A stretch of DNA of 64,000 nucleotides from Cannabis sativa. Lineage: Eukaryota; Streptophyta; Magnoliopsida; Rosales; Cannabaceae. The stretch is taken from NCBI RefSeq assembly GCF_029168945.1, contig NC_083603.1, positions 35,747,396 to 35,811,395 of the forward strand. The letters run 5' to 3'. Below are positions 51,862-62,588 of this stretch, piece after piece (positions within the stretch are counted from its first letter, which is position 1; each line of letters opens with the position of its first letter). The position numbers and the translations under genes are program-made. The notes beneath the pieces were generated by a model, which worked only from the letters and a program-made list of their open reading frames with translations, had not been told where the DNA came from and searched no databases.

Positions 51862-52143
51862 GAGGTCTTAGATATGCTTTTGTATGCCTTAGACTAGACA
51901 CCTGCTGTTGAGTGGGAGTAATGAGTAGGCATCAGATTAATCCAGGAGAAGAACATTGGAAGACAATCAAGTAAATCCTAAGATTAAGAAGAGGAACTAT
52001 ATGTTAGTCTATAAGAGTGTGTTTAAAACTCTTAGACTACACCACATCAGATTTCGAAATTTGCCTATGTGCTAGTAAATATTTCTGATAAGATGGTGGT
52101 TACTCTGGGGGTGGAATAGTGATTTTGGAGAAGTTTAAAAACC
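51862..52143 (+). pseudogene. RNase H relic of E5
   Basis: Aligns by eye along the whole RNase H fragment at 63,622-64,000, in the same order: GTGAGAGGTCTTAGATATGC, AATCCAGGAGAAGAACATTGG, ATGTTAGTCTA, GACTACACCACATCAGATTT, GATGGTGGTTACTCTGGGGG. Identity looks like roughly two thirds. Stops and frameshifts are frequent. Confidence 0.75.
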
Positions 52144-52528
52144 TATCTGAAGTCTCTAGGTCTACCAGAGAGGGACTGAATGTTAAAGTTGCAGGAAAGG
52201 TACTTATTCAGTCTAAGGAAAGTTCTATACATTTTTGGCATCATTCCAAATTGCCTTAAACTACTAGTGTTAATTTCCTGATTAACCAAAAGTAGTTGCC
52301 AAAGATATAGAATCCAGTATCCCAAGAGAGTAGACATATAGAGAGGAATTTCACATTATCAATGATTTTGTGATAAAGGGAGAATAATAGTGGAGAAAAG
52401 GTTGTGGTTAATTCAACCTTTCAGATCCTATTACGAGGAGTTTACTACTACTACACTTGATTTGTATATCAAGGTGTTGAGATTATTTGAAACGCACTTT
52501 TTGTTTTATATTAGTGCAAGTGGGAGTT
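52144..52528 (+). mobile_element. E5 3' tail and PPT
   Basis: Non-coding tail nearly identical to R1 (1-258), ending in GTGCAAGTGGGAGTT at the LTR edge. Confidence 0.88.
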
Positions 52529-54398
52529 TGTTGGGTTTTATTCCCTAAAAAAAACTCATTTCAATATAATCAGATTTACTTATTAATATAGATCAGAAAT
52601 AACATTTAATGTTCCATGGTTCACATGATTTATTTCATGATTATATGTACATAATGTATAAATTCATCTGAAACCCTTTTCACATACTTGATCCTGTTTA
52701 TTGTGCCGTCAACACATTGGAAAGTAAACATGACTATGTGAATAAAGTTTCCTAGATTTATCAGACATAGGGTTTTACTGATATGATAATCTACAACAGA
52801 GTTTACTTGCATTTGGAGAAGTGCTATGTTCTTTCCAGAGCATTGGTTAAAGTAAAGCTCAGGTTGGATGCATGGAGTATGCATTGGAAGGGACCGATAT
52901 TGAACTTTGACTTAGATTTAATTAAACTTACCATAAAATCTATTCAAGTCAATATCGCCAAGTTGTTCCTAGATCAAATGATCTTAATCCTGTTATGATT
53001 AGGCTCAATCTTGAAAGGCTATTCGTGTTCTTTGATTTGTTAGTTAAGCCTACTTTTAGGTCAGGGTGATACGTACATTTTGGGAACACGGTAGTGCAAT
53101 TGAGTGGGAGCGCTAGCATAAACATGGAATCTATAGCTTCTATCTGGCGAATAGTAAGCAAAGGATGATCTCCTTCGAGCTTGACCAAACGAAAATAAAT
53201 GGTGGAGATCTCATTTCACATAAGTTGAAATATCATTTATACCGGGTCAAGTGTTTTAAGGATAAAATACATAGTAGGGTGTTACAGTAATTTAATCCCT
53301 TTACTGTGTAGATCATTCATATAGAGGATCATTGATCACATTAGGATTATAACAATGGATAACTAATGATGTGTCTATATGGTGGAACATATAGAGCATT
53401 CTATATACTGAGAGTGCAATTCTAAGTTCAATGCGTGGATTCAACGAAGAATTAATAAGTTAGTGAATTTTAGTGTTAAATTCTTGATCTACTTATTGGA
53501 GGCTCGGTTATATAGACCCATGGTCCCCCCACTAGTTGAGATAATATTGCTTGTAAGACTCATGTAATTGGTTTTGATTAATCAATTATAATTCTCAAAT
53601 TACACTATGTCTATTTGTGAATTTTTCACTAAGTAAGGGCGAAATTGTAAAGAAAGAGTTTATAGGGGCATATTTGTTAATTATGATACTTTGTATGGTT
53701 CAATTAATAAATATGATAAATGACAATATTATTTAATAATTATTTATAGTTATTAAATAGTTAGAATTGGCATTTAAATGGTTGAATTAGGAAATTGGGA
53801 TTTTTGAGAAAATCAGATACAAAAGGTGTTAAAATTGCAAAAAGCAAGGCCCAATCCACCAAGCCATGGCCGGCCACCTTTGTAGGCTTTTTAAGTTGAT
53901 ATTTTCATTATTTTAATGCCATATAATTCAAATCTAACCCTAGTGGAATGCTATAAATAGATAGTGAAGGCTTCAGGAAAATTACACTTCTGATTCAGAA
54001 AACCTGAGCCTCTCTCTCTACCTTGGCCGCCACCCTCACTCTCTCTTCTTCCTCGATAATTTCGACTTACCTTAGTGATTAGAGTAGTGCCCACACACAT
54101 CAAGCAATACCTCAATCATAGTGAGGAAGATCGTGAAGAAAGATCATCAGCAAAGGAGATTCAGCATCAAGGATTCGGAGAAAGAGATCCAGGTTCAGAT
54201 CTTGATAATACTCTGCTACAGAAAGGATTCAAGGGTTAGAGATCTGAACAGAAGGAGTCATTTAATTCCGCTGCACCCAATGTAAGGTTTCTTAAACTTT
54301 ATATGTATTTAATTTATCGTTTTAGAAAGTTCTTATTTAGGGTGTTAATAAACATACTTATGAGTAGATCTAAGATCTTGGTAAAATAATTTCCAACA
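52529..54398 (+). repeat. LTR11: 3' LTR of E5
   Basis: A 1,870-bp LTR from TGTTGGG to TTTCCAACA. The TATA-like box is at 53,952-53,960. It is nearly identical to LTR10 over the shared length. Confidence 0.93.
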
Positions 54399-54403
54399 TC
54401 ATC

Positions 54404-54508
54404 AAATAACACTCAATACAACATGATACCATCCAAAAACAAACAAACAATCGTTTTAAAGTCCAAATTTCTTGCAAGTAAATCAATTACCATGGCTCTG
54501 ATACCAGT
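54404..54508 (-). mobile_element. E4 leader end, PBS-proximal part
   Basis: The remaining E4 leader between E5 and LTR12. It contains the PBS at 54,490-54,506, canonical TGGTATCAGAGCCATGG on the - strand, two bases from the LTR. Confidence 0.9.
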
Positions 54509-56407
54509 TATTGGAAATTATTTTACCAGGATCTTAGATCTACTCACAAGTATGTTGATTAACACCCTAAATATGAACTTTCTAAAACGATGAAATAAAC
54601 ACATATAAAGTTTAGGAAACCTTACATTGGGTGCAGTGGAATTAAATGACTCCTTCCGTTCAGATATCTAGCCCTTGATTCCTTTCTGTAGCAGAGCATT
54701 ATCAATATCTGAACCTGGATCTCTTTCTCTGAATCTTTGATGCTGAAACCTCCTTCTTGCTGAAAGTCTTTCTTCACGATCTTCCTCACTATGATTGAGG
54801 TATCACTTGCTGTGTGTGGGCACTAATCATAAACTAAGGATTTCGAAATTCAAGAGGAAGAGAGAGAGAGTGGCTTCGGCCAAAGATAGGGAGAGAGAAG
54901 ACTCAGGTTTTTCTGATTCAGAAAGTGTCAGAAAAAAAAGTGTAATTTTCCTGAAGCCTTCACTATCTATTTATAGCATTCCACTAGGGTTAGGTTTGAA
55001 TTATTTGGCATTAAAATAATGAAAATATCAGAGGGAAAACCCCAACAAAAGTGGTCGGCCCTACATAGTGGATTTGGGCCTCACTTTTTGCAATTTTGCA
55101 GTTTTATCTTTTCTGCATCTGATTTTCTCAAAAACGCCAATTTTGTAATTCAACCATTTAAATGCCAATTCTAACTATTTAATAACTATAAATAATTATT
55201 AAATAATATTGTCATTTATCATATTTATTAATTGAACCATACAAAGTATCATAATTAACAAATATGCCCCTATAAACTCTTTCTTTACAATTTCGCCCTT
55301 ACTTAGTGAAAATTTCACAAATAGACATAGTCTAATTTGAGAATTATAATTGATTAATCAAAACCAATTATATGAGTCTTACAAGCAATATTATCTCAAC
55401 TAGTGCGGGGACCATGGGTCTATATAACTGAGCTTCCAATAAGTAGATCAAGAATTTAGCACTAAAATTCACTAACTTATTAATTCTTCGTTGAATCCAC
55501 GCATAGAACATAGAATTGCACTCTCAGTTATATAGAATGCTCTATATGTTCCACCATATAGACACATCATTAGTTATCCATTGTTATAATCCTAATGTGA
55601 CCACTGATCCTCTATATGAATGATCTACACTGTAAAGGGATTAAATTACAGTTACACCCTACAATGTATTTATTCCTTAAAACACTTGACCCCGTATAAA
55701 TGATATTTCAGCTTATGTGAAATGAGTACTCCACCATTTATGTTCGTTTGGTCAAGCTCGAAGGAGATCGTCCTTTGCTTACTATTCGCCAGATAGAAGC
55801 TATAGATTCCATGTTTATGATAGCGCTCCCACTCAATTGCACTACCGTGTTCCCAAAAATGTACATATCACCCTGACCTAAAAGTAGGCTTAACTAACAA
55901 ATCAAAGAACACGAATAGCCTCTCGAGATTGAGCCTAATCATATCAGGATTAAGATCATTTGATCTAGGATCAACTAGGTGATATTGACTTGAATAGATA
56001 TTACGGTAAGTTTAATAAATCTAAGTCAAAGTTCAATATCGGTCCCTTCCGATGCATACTCCATGCATCCAACCTGAGCTTTACTTTAACCAATGCTCTG
56101 GAAAGAACATAGCACTTCTCCAAATGCAAGTAAACTCTGTTGTAGATTATCATATCAGTAAAACCCTATGTCTAATAAATCTAGAAAACTTTATTCACAT
56201 AGTCATGTTTACTTTCCAATGTGTTGACGGCACAATAAACAGGATCAAGTATGTGAAAAGGGTTTCAGATGAATTTATACATTATGTACATATAATCATG
56301 AAAGAAATCATGTGAACCATGCAACATTAAATGTTATTTCTGATCTATATTAATAAGTAAATCTGATTATATTGAAATGAGTTTTATTTAGGGCATAAAA
56401 CCCAACA
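54509..56407 (-). repeat. LTR12: 5' LTR of E4
   Basis: A 1,899-bp LTR that pairs with LTR7. It starts TATTGGAAATT on + like LTR7, so its element-orientation end is ...CCAATA. The TATA-like box is at 54,967-54,975. Confidence 0.92.
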
Positions 56408-57458
56408 TGTTTATCATTTTAGATGAGCTGACAACTCTATTCAATGGATGGTAGCTTTGACTCTCGCCTAAACGGGACACTCATATCAGTTTTTTGAAGA
56501 CCTTTGAAATTATTTAGGATTGTCTTTTGTAGTATTTTCACTTGTCATTCCTACTTGCTATATGTTTAATAATTTCTGAATTGTGTATGAATTTATATTG
56601 AACCAAGTTATTTCTGTTATTAAATTGTAGTTTAATTTCGAATCTTCATTGTTGGTCTAACTTGGTTTGTTGTTCAAATGGGACAAATCCCTAATAGATT
56701 GTCACCATTAGAAAAACATAATAGTGTTAGATCTCGAATGATAAATATTGTAAATGCAACATCTAGTTGTTCATCAATTGATGACACCTTAGACTAGTAT
56801 TTACAATATGAAACAAGAAGATTGTATAAATAATATTACTTTGACTCTCGCTAATTGGAGCATCGTTGGATTCTTATTTAAATACGAAATTATCCTAATT
56901 CCTCTTAGCTTATTCATTTCGAATTAGCTCAATAAAATATTATTGGATGAATGGTCTATAAATCATTTCATGTCATGCTATATTTTCTCTTAAGAAATTA
57001 AATGACGTATATGATTATATTCCTGAAATTCTATCCCAAAATGATATAAATCCTCAATCTTAGAAATCTCCTACTTGTATGGGCAAATCAGACTTAGAGT
57101 TATATTAGTAGTGGTGGTCCAAGAAAGAATTACTCATTATATTTGGTATAAATCTAACTCTTTGACTTTAAATTTTAGATTCCAAATAAAGATTTTATAT
57201 TTCTATTTCCAGAATGCAAAACAGTTACACTTTCACAAGTGTTCAGTAACCATTTTCTATCAATGGATTCAAACTGTATAGAATATGAGTTTAGTATTTT
57301 GTGACAAAAACCACTTGCACTATTCTAAGAACTCTTTAACGTAACTAAACCTAAGTTATCAAAATATACAACCACACATTTTCTAAATCTTTGGCATTTG
57401 TATCTTGTTCATAGTGGTTTTGACAAGATCAATCTCTGCAAAGACTTAATATGCCTAT
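56408..57458 (+). mobile_element. P1 internal, after E4
   Basis: Continues P1 on the + strand. It holds the second CTCTCGCCTAAACGGGACA motif (near 56,461), group B sequence in the place of gag, and the pre-integrase LWH-like motif at about 57,389-57,455. E6 inserted directly after that motif. Reading frames are broken. Confidence 0.75.
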
Positions 57459-59347
57459 TGTTGGGTTTTATGCCCTAAATAAAACTCCATTTGAATGTAA
57501 TCTATTTTATTCAACATCAATAAAGAAACAGAAGTATTTTTCATTCATTTGTGTATGTTTTGGTTCACTTTATCAATTGCTTCAATATTTGATTTATAAA
57601 TTCATCTGAAACCCTTTTCACATACTTGATCCTATTTATTGTGTTGTCAACACTTTGGAAAGTAAACATGACTTTGTGAATAAAGTTTCCTAGATTTATC
57701 AGACACAGGGTTTTACTGATATGATAATCTACAACAAGAGTTTACTTGCATTTGGAGAAATGCTATGTTCTTTCCAGAACATTTGTTAAACTAAAGCTCA
57801 GGTTGGATGCATGGAGTATACATCGGAAGGGACCGATATTGAACTTTGACTTAGATTTATTAAACTTACCGTAAAATATATTCAAGTCAATATCGCCTAG
57901 TTGATCCTAGATCAAATGACCTTAATCCTGTTATGGTTAGGCTCAATCTCAGGAGGCTATTCGTGTTCTTTGATTTGTTAGTTAAGCCTACTTTTAGGTC
58001 AGGGTGATACGTACATTTTGGGAATACGGTAGTGCAAGTGAGTGGGAGCGCTAACAAAAACATGGAATCTATAGCTTCTATCTGGCGAATAGTAAGCAAA
58101 GGATGATCTCCTTCGAGCTTGACCAAACGAAAATAAATGGTGGAGTACTCATTTCACATAAGCTAAAATATCATTTATACGGGGTCAAGTGTTTTAAGGA
58201 TAAAATACACAGTAGGGTGTAACGGTAATCTAATCCCTTTACAACGTAGATCATTCATATAGAGGATCATTGATCAAATTAGGATTATAACAATGGATAA
58301 CTAATGATGTGTCTATATGGTGGAACATATAGAGCATGCTATATACTGAGAGTGAAATTCTAAGTTCTATGCGTGGATTCAACGAAGAATTAATAAGTTA
58401 GTAAATTTAAGTAATAAATTCTTGATCTACTTATTGGAAGCTCGGTTATATAGACCCATGGTCCCCCCACTAGTTGAGATAATATTGCTTGTAAGACTCA
58501 TGTAATTGGTTTTGATTAATCAATTATAATTCTCAAATTACACTATGTCTATTTGTGAATTTTTCACTAAGCAAGGGCGAAATTGTAAAGAAAGGTTTTT
58601 AGGGGTATATTTGTTAATTATGATACTTTGTATGGTTCAATTAATAAATATGATAAATGACAATATTATTTAATAATTGTTTATAGTTTTTAAATAGTTA
58701 GAATTGGCATTTAAATGGTTGAATTTGAAAATTGGCGTTTTTGAGAAAATCAGATGCAAAAGTGATAAAACTGCAAAATTACAAAAACTGAGGCCCAAAT
58801 CCACATTGCCATGGTCGGCCACTTTTATAGGATTTATCCTTTGATATTTTCATTATTTTAAAGCCAAATAATTCAAACCTAACCCTAGTGGAATGCTATA
58901 AATAGATAGTGAAGGCTTCAGGAAAATTACACACTTTTCATTCAGAAAAGCCTGAGCCTTCTCTCTCTACCTTGGCCGCCCACTCGCTCTCTCTCTTCTT
59001 CCTTAAGATTTCGAAATACTTAGTGATTAGAGTAGTGCCCACACACAGCAAGTGATACCTCAATCATAGTGAGGAAGATCGTGAAGAAAGACTTTCAGCA
59101 AGAAAGAGTTTTCAGCACTAAGAATTAGAGAAAGAGATCCAAGTTCAGACTTGATAATACTCTGCGACAGAAAGGATTCAAGGGTTAGAGATCTGAACGG
59201 AAGGAGTCATATTATTCCGCTGCACCCAATGTAAGGTTTCCTAAACTTTATATGTGTTTATTTCATCGTTTTCGAAAGTTCATATTTAGGGTGTTAATCA
59301 ACATACTTGTGAGTAGATCTAAGATCCTGGTAAAATAATTTCCAACA
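57459..59347 (+). repeat. LTR13: 5' LTR of E6
   Basis: A 1,889-bp LTR with TG...CA ends. The TATA-like box is at 58,897-58,905. Its first ~130 bp (about 57,490-57,600) differ from all other LTRs here and then rejoin the common sequence at AAATTCATCTGAAACCC. This points to a distinct subfamily or a recombinant U3. Confidence 0.9.
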
Positions 59348-59349
59348 AC

Positions 59350-59366
59350 TTGCCTCAGAGCCATGG
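59350..59366 (+). other. Primer-binding site of E6, variant
   Basis: TTGCCTCAGAGCCATGG, two bases after the LTR. It is related to the E2/E3 variant TGGCCTCAGAGC, with one further change. Confidence 0.75.
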
Positions 59367-61960
59367 TAATTGATTTGCTTGCAAGAAATTTGGACTTTAA
59401 AACGATTGTTTGATGTTTTGGATGGTATCATGTTGTATTGAGTGTTATTTGATGATTGATTGATGTTTGTGAATTTTCGTGAAAAATAATTGAATATTTG
59501 TTTCTGGAATTATTTTTATTGGATAGTATGGAAAAAATTAAGCAAGTTACTTTTTTACAGAACTTAATTTCGATTTAATTTGAATTAGTTATGATTTTTT
59601 GAAGTTTCAGAAAAATTTCGGGATTGAGCAACAGGGACACGCGCGCGGAAATCATGCAAATCCTCCCTGCGCTGTGTCCTCTCGCCCATACCGTCCGTAC
59701 AGCTCGCAATTTTTTCGTTTTTCTTCGATTTTTCATGCTTTTTCATGGATTTAACTTCCGATTTTTTGTGTAGTTCTGTATTTATACATTTACTATTCCT
59801 AATTCAATTCTAATTATCATAATTAATTTAAATAATATATTTAAAATTTAATTCATGATATTAGTGTAATTTGAATTTGAAAATAGTAAATATCTATCTT
59901 TTTTGCTTAATTATTTATCTTATTTTTAAATTTGATTATATCTTATCTTATTTTTAAATTTAAGGTCAGATATTAAATTTTTTAATTTAAATTTTTTTAA
60001 AAATAATTTGAGCTTATTTAAATTTAAAATAAAGATAACTATAATCATGTAATTTTAAGTAGATGTAAGATATTTTGCTAATTTTTAAATTTTGATATTT
60101 TATTTATTTAAATTAAATTCTAAAATCTAAAAAAGATATTTATTTATCTTTTTTTTTCATTTATTATTTAATTTTTATTTATAAAATAACATTAAATTTT
60201 TAAAAGTAGTTCGCATATTTTGAAATGATATTTAGGTTGGTTGAAACCTAATTTTTCAAAATTGTACGTTTAATTCTAAATATTTTTTTTATTAATTTTG
60301 AAATTTTAAAATTTTATTTTATTTTATAATTTTCGAAAATAATTTTTTTTATTTAATTAATTATTTATTGAGTATATGTTTTAGCTTGTTGCAGGAGTAT
60401 ATGTTTTAGCTTGTTTGTAAGAATTTAAAACCTATCATTGCTTGATTGCAAATAGCCATGGTTAACTTGTTGACAGATCCAATGATTTGATTTTAACTCA
60501 TGGCTCCCTTGGTCAAGTAAATAATCTGTAACATGTATATTTACAATCTTCTTTCGTCTGTGTATGACCTACCAACATGATAGGATCCATCCGAATTGTG
60601 TGCCTGTGTGAGTGTATGTGTTTAATTTCATTATAGATGCATATAGGTTGCTGTTGCTAAATAAAATGTCATAGTTCTTGATAGATTTTATTTAGGCCCA
60701 TTTAGTTTTTAGGCTTAGTCAATTAATAACAGTTGTTCATTTTAAGGTTAAATTCCTCTCTTTTGGGCCTTGTGTGAGAGTTGGGAGCCATAGTAGTTGG
60801 TACGACATACTGAACCCAGCACCCCCTCACATGAACCACCCCAATTGTGAAGGTCCATTTGCCTGATTTGAATAACTGTACTAGGTTAATTAAATTTGTT
60901 TAACCTAATAAAATTGATTAGCAACGTAATTAATTTCATTTATTTTGAAATTAATTTAAGAAAACCATAGTTTAAAGAATTTTATATTCTAAGTTAAACT
61001 ATATGTATTTTCTTGTATTTAATTAAATATAGAATTATAACCATCTAGATTCTTTCTGAAGCTTAATTTAAATTTTTCATTAAATATTCCTATTTAAGTT
61101 GATATTTAGTTATCTATAACTAACCAGCTTAAATCTGAATATCTTTTGGATTTAAAATTTCAAAATTAAGTTGAGGAATTTCAGGTATTGGTTATTAAGA
61201 TTCTTCAGATATTTTTTAAATTGATATTTTTTTTAATTATTAACTTAAAATGGAATATCTTCAAATTAAGTGGTTACAACTTAATTTTAATTTAATTAAG
61301 TCTAGTTTGAAAAATATTTAAGTTGATTTTTTAGATTTTTCTAAAACAACTTAAACAAGATATTTTCAAATTTGTTCGATATTTATTCGAATTTATTTTT
61401 CGAATTTAAATAATAATTGAAAATTAATTAAAGTTGATTTTTTTATTTAAACCAACTTTGATTTGTAATTTTTCATTATTATAATATGGAATAAATGATT
61501 ATACAAAATACATATTTTAAAATAATGAGCTTTTAATCAAGACACATTCGATCTCCATTGTTGGTTTTACATCGCGTTTATTTTAGTGAGTAATCCTCCC
61601 TAATGGAGGAACGTTCATTAGCAATTTCTCACCGTTTAATCTCGAAAGATAAGTAGTTTGTAAGTGTTTTATATGGTATGGATCACCCTAATGGTGACGA
61701 CCATATTTGACTTGCAAATTATGAAACAATGGTGGAAGCTCATAAGATAGAATTGCCTTGACTCTCGCCTAAACGGGACAACACTGAATTCCAATCTTGA
61801 TCGAATAAAAGGTTGCTAGAATGATTATCATTTTAGATGAGGTGACAACTCTATTCAATGGATGATGCTTTGACTCTCGCCTAAACGGGACACTGTATCA
61901 GTTTGTTGAAAGACCTTGGAAAATAAACTATGTTATATTTAGTATTTTTATAACATATGT
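59367..61960 (+). mobile_element. E6 leader
   Basis: AT-rich non-coding leader with a GC-rich module at 59,630-59,712 (ACACGCGCGCGG and CCGTCCGTACAG), the ~94-bp segment at 60,764-60,857, and the paired CGGGACA motifs at about 61,760-61,892. It is shorter than in other copies: the stretch upstream of the 61.5-kb module lacks several hundred bases. Confidence 0.8.
60764..60857 (+). other. Conserved GC-rich leader segment, E6 copy
   Basis: A 94-bp block with outer ends TGGGCCTT / AAGGTCCA. The single C to T change still allows a G-U pair in RNA. The inner TGTGAG / CTCACA pair is intact. Confidence 0.65.
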
Positions 61961-62046
61961 GATTATTTGTTATTTTCTGAACATGTGTATGAATTTATGA
62001 ACCAAAACCTTACTTCTGTTTTACTGATGTGTTGTAGTGTCATTAT

Positions 62047-62588
62047 GAATAACCCTCACCCCGATCCTCTATTAGTTAATATCTTAGCAAAAGAACTCTA
62101 TAGTGTAAAAATGCATCCTGGTAGTTGCATAAACTTGCACCTGTTGATGATGAATCTGAAGTTCCGAAAGGCAAATCTACTAGGAATTGATTTATCAAGA
62201 GAATAATGGGTCCAACTCATTCCTAATAGTCTTCCTTCGGAGTATAATGAATTTGTTATTTCATACATGATTAATAATTTCAACTCCTCTGACATGGACA
62301 AGCTCGAAGCAGAATTACGAGCCCATGAACGGAATCTGATTGCAATAGGTCCCACTGGGTTTGCAATTCTTAATCATAGGAAAAGGATTAAGCATGAAGG
62401 CTCTAGCAAAGCTGCTTCTTCAAGTACAATTATCAGACATAATCTTCTATGTTCGAATTGTAATGAAAAGGGACATCAAGAAGAACAAGGTCCCAGGATT
62501 CTAAACAATTCAAATGAAGGTAATGCTTTTGTCTTTGAATCATGTGTTTTAGAGAACGACAAATCTGTCTGGATTGTTGATTCTGGGT
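62047..62588 (+). pseudogene. gag: gag-protease remnant of E6
   Basis: The gag N-terminal part reads MNNPHPDPLLVNILAKEL, and a stop interrupts it near 62,206. A second open stretch starts MINNFNSSDMDKLEAELRAHE, continues to a zinc-knuckle-like CSNCNEKGHQEEQG with the last Cys missing, and reaches SVWIVDSGST. That last motif is the WIVDSG(A/S)T active site of copia aspartic protease. The order gag C-terminus, knuckle, protease is as in an intact polyprotein. The sequence differs from E3 gag. It is cut just after the protease motif by an inverted LTR fragment. A single intact protein is not possible. Confidence 0.8.

Larger units (their letters stand above)
44195..54398 (+). mobile_element. E5: group B element lacking its PBS
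   Basis: A plus-strand element of 10,204 bp flanked by TCATC (44,190-44,194 and 54,399-54,403), inserted in the E4 leader. The 5' LTR lost its 3' end together with the PBS. The leader carries a 200-bp tandem duplication. The pol relic and the 3' LTR are otherwise standard for group B. An intact duplication of the target shows that it inserted by integration and was damaged afterwards. Confidence 0.92.
25731..56407 (-). mobile_element. E4: group B element split by E3 and E5
   Basis: A minus-strand element whose outer LTRs (LTR7, LTR12) are flanked by the target duplication TGTTT (25,726-25,730 and 56,408-56,412). Removing E3 and E5 with their duplications leaves about 10.2 kb. The order is LTR7, PPT, short tail (to 27,911), E3, pol relic and leader (38,164-44,194), E5, leader end with PBS (54,404-54,508), LTR12. 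Both LTRs end in TA instead of CA in element orientation. It has no intact gene. Confidence 0.9.
57459..62587 (+). mobile_element. E6: 5' part of a copia-type element with gag-protease remains
   Basis: 5' LTR, PBS, leader and gag-protease remnant of a + strand element inserted in P1. The probable left target duplication is CCTAT (57,454-57,458). The 3' part is missing: sequence switches to an inverted LTR fragment at about 62,588. It shares the leader organisation of the non-autonomous copies but has a different gag. Confidence 0.82.

Noticed and set aside
54795..55019. A 74-codon open frame at the LTR12 promoter region (similar at 26,017)
   Set aside because: It overlaps the TATA region and the CT-rich U5 stretch on the antisense strand, with low-complexity Arg/Glu content. 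It is an LTR by-product.
57075..57281. A 68-codon open frame in P1
   Set aside because: It falls in the decayed group B relic between leader and pre-integrase motif, has no recognisable domain, and is not open in E5.
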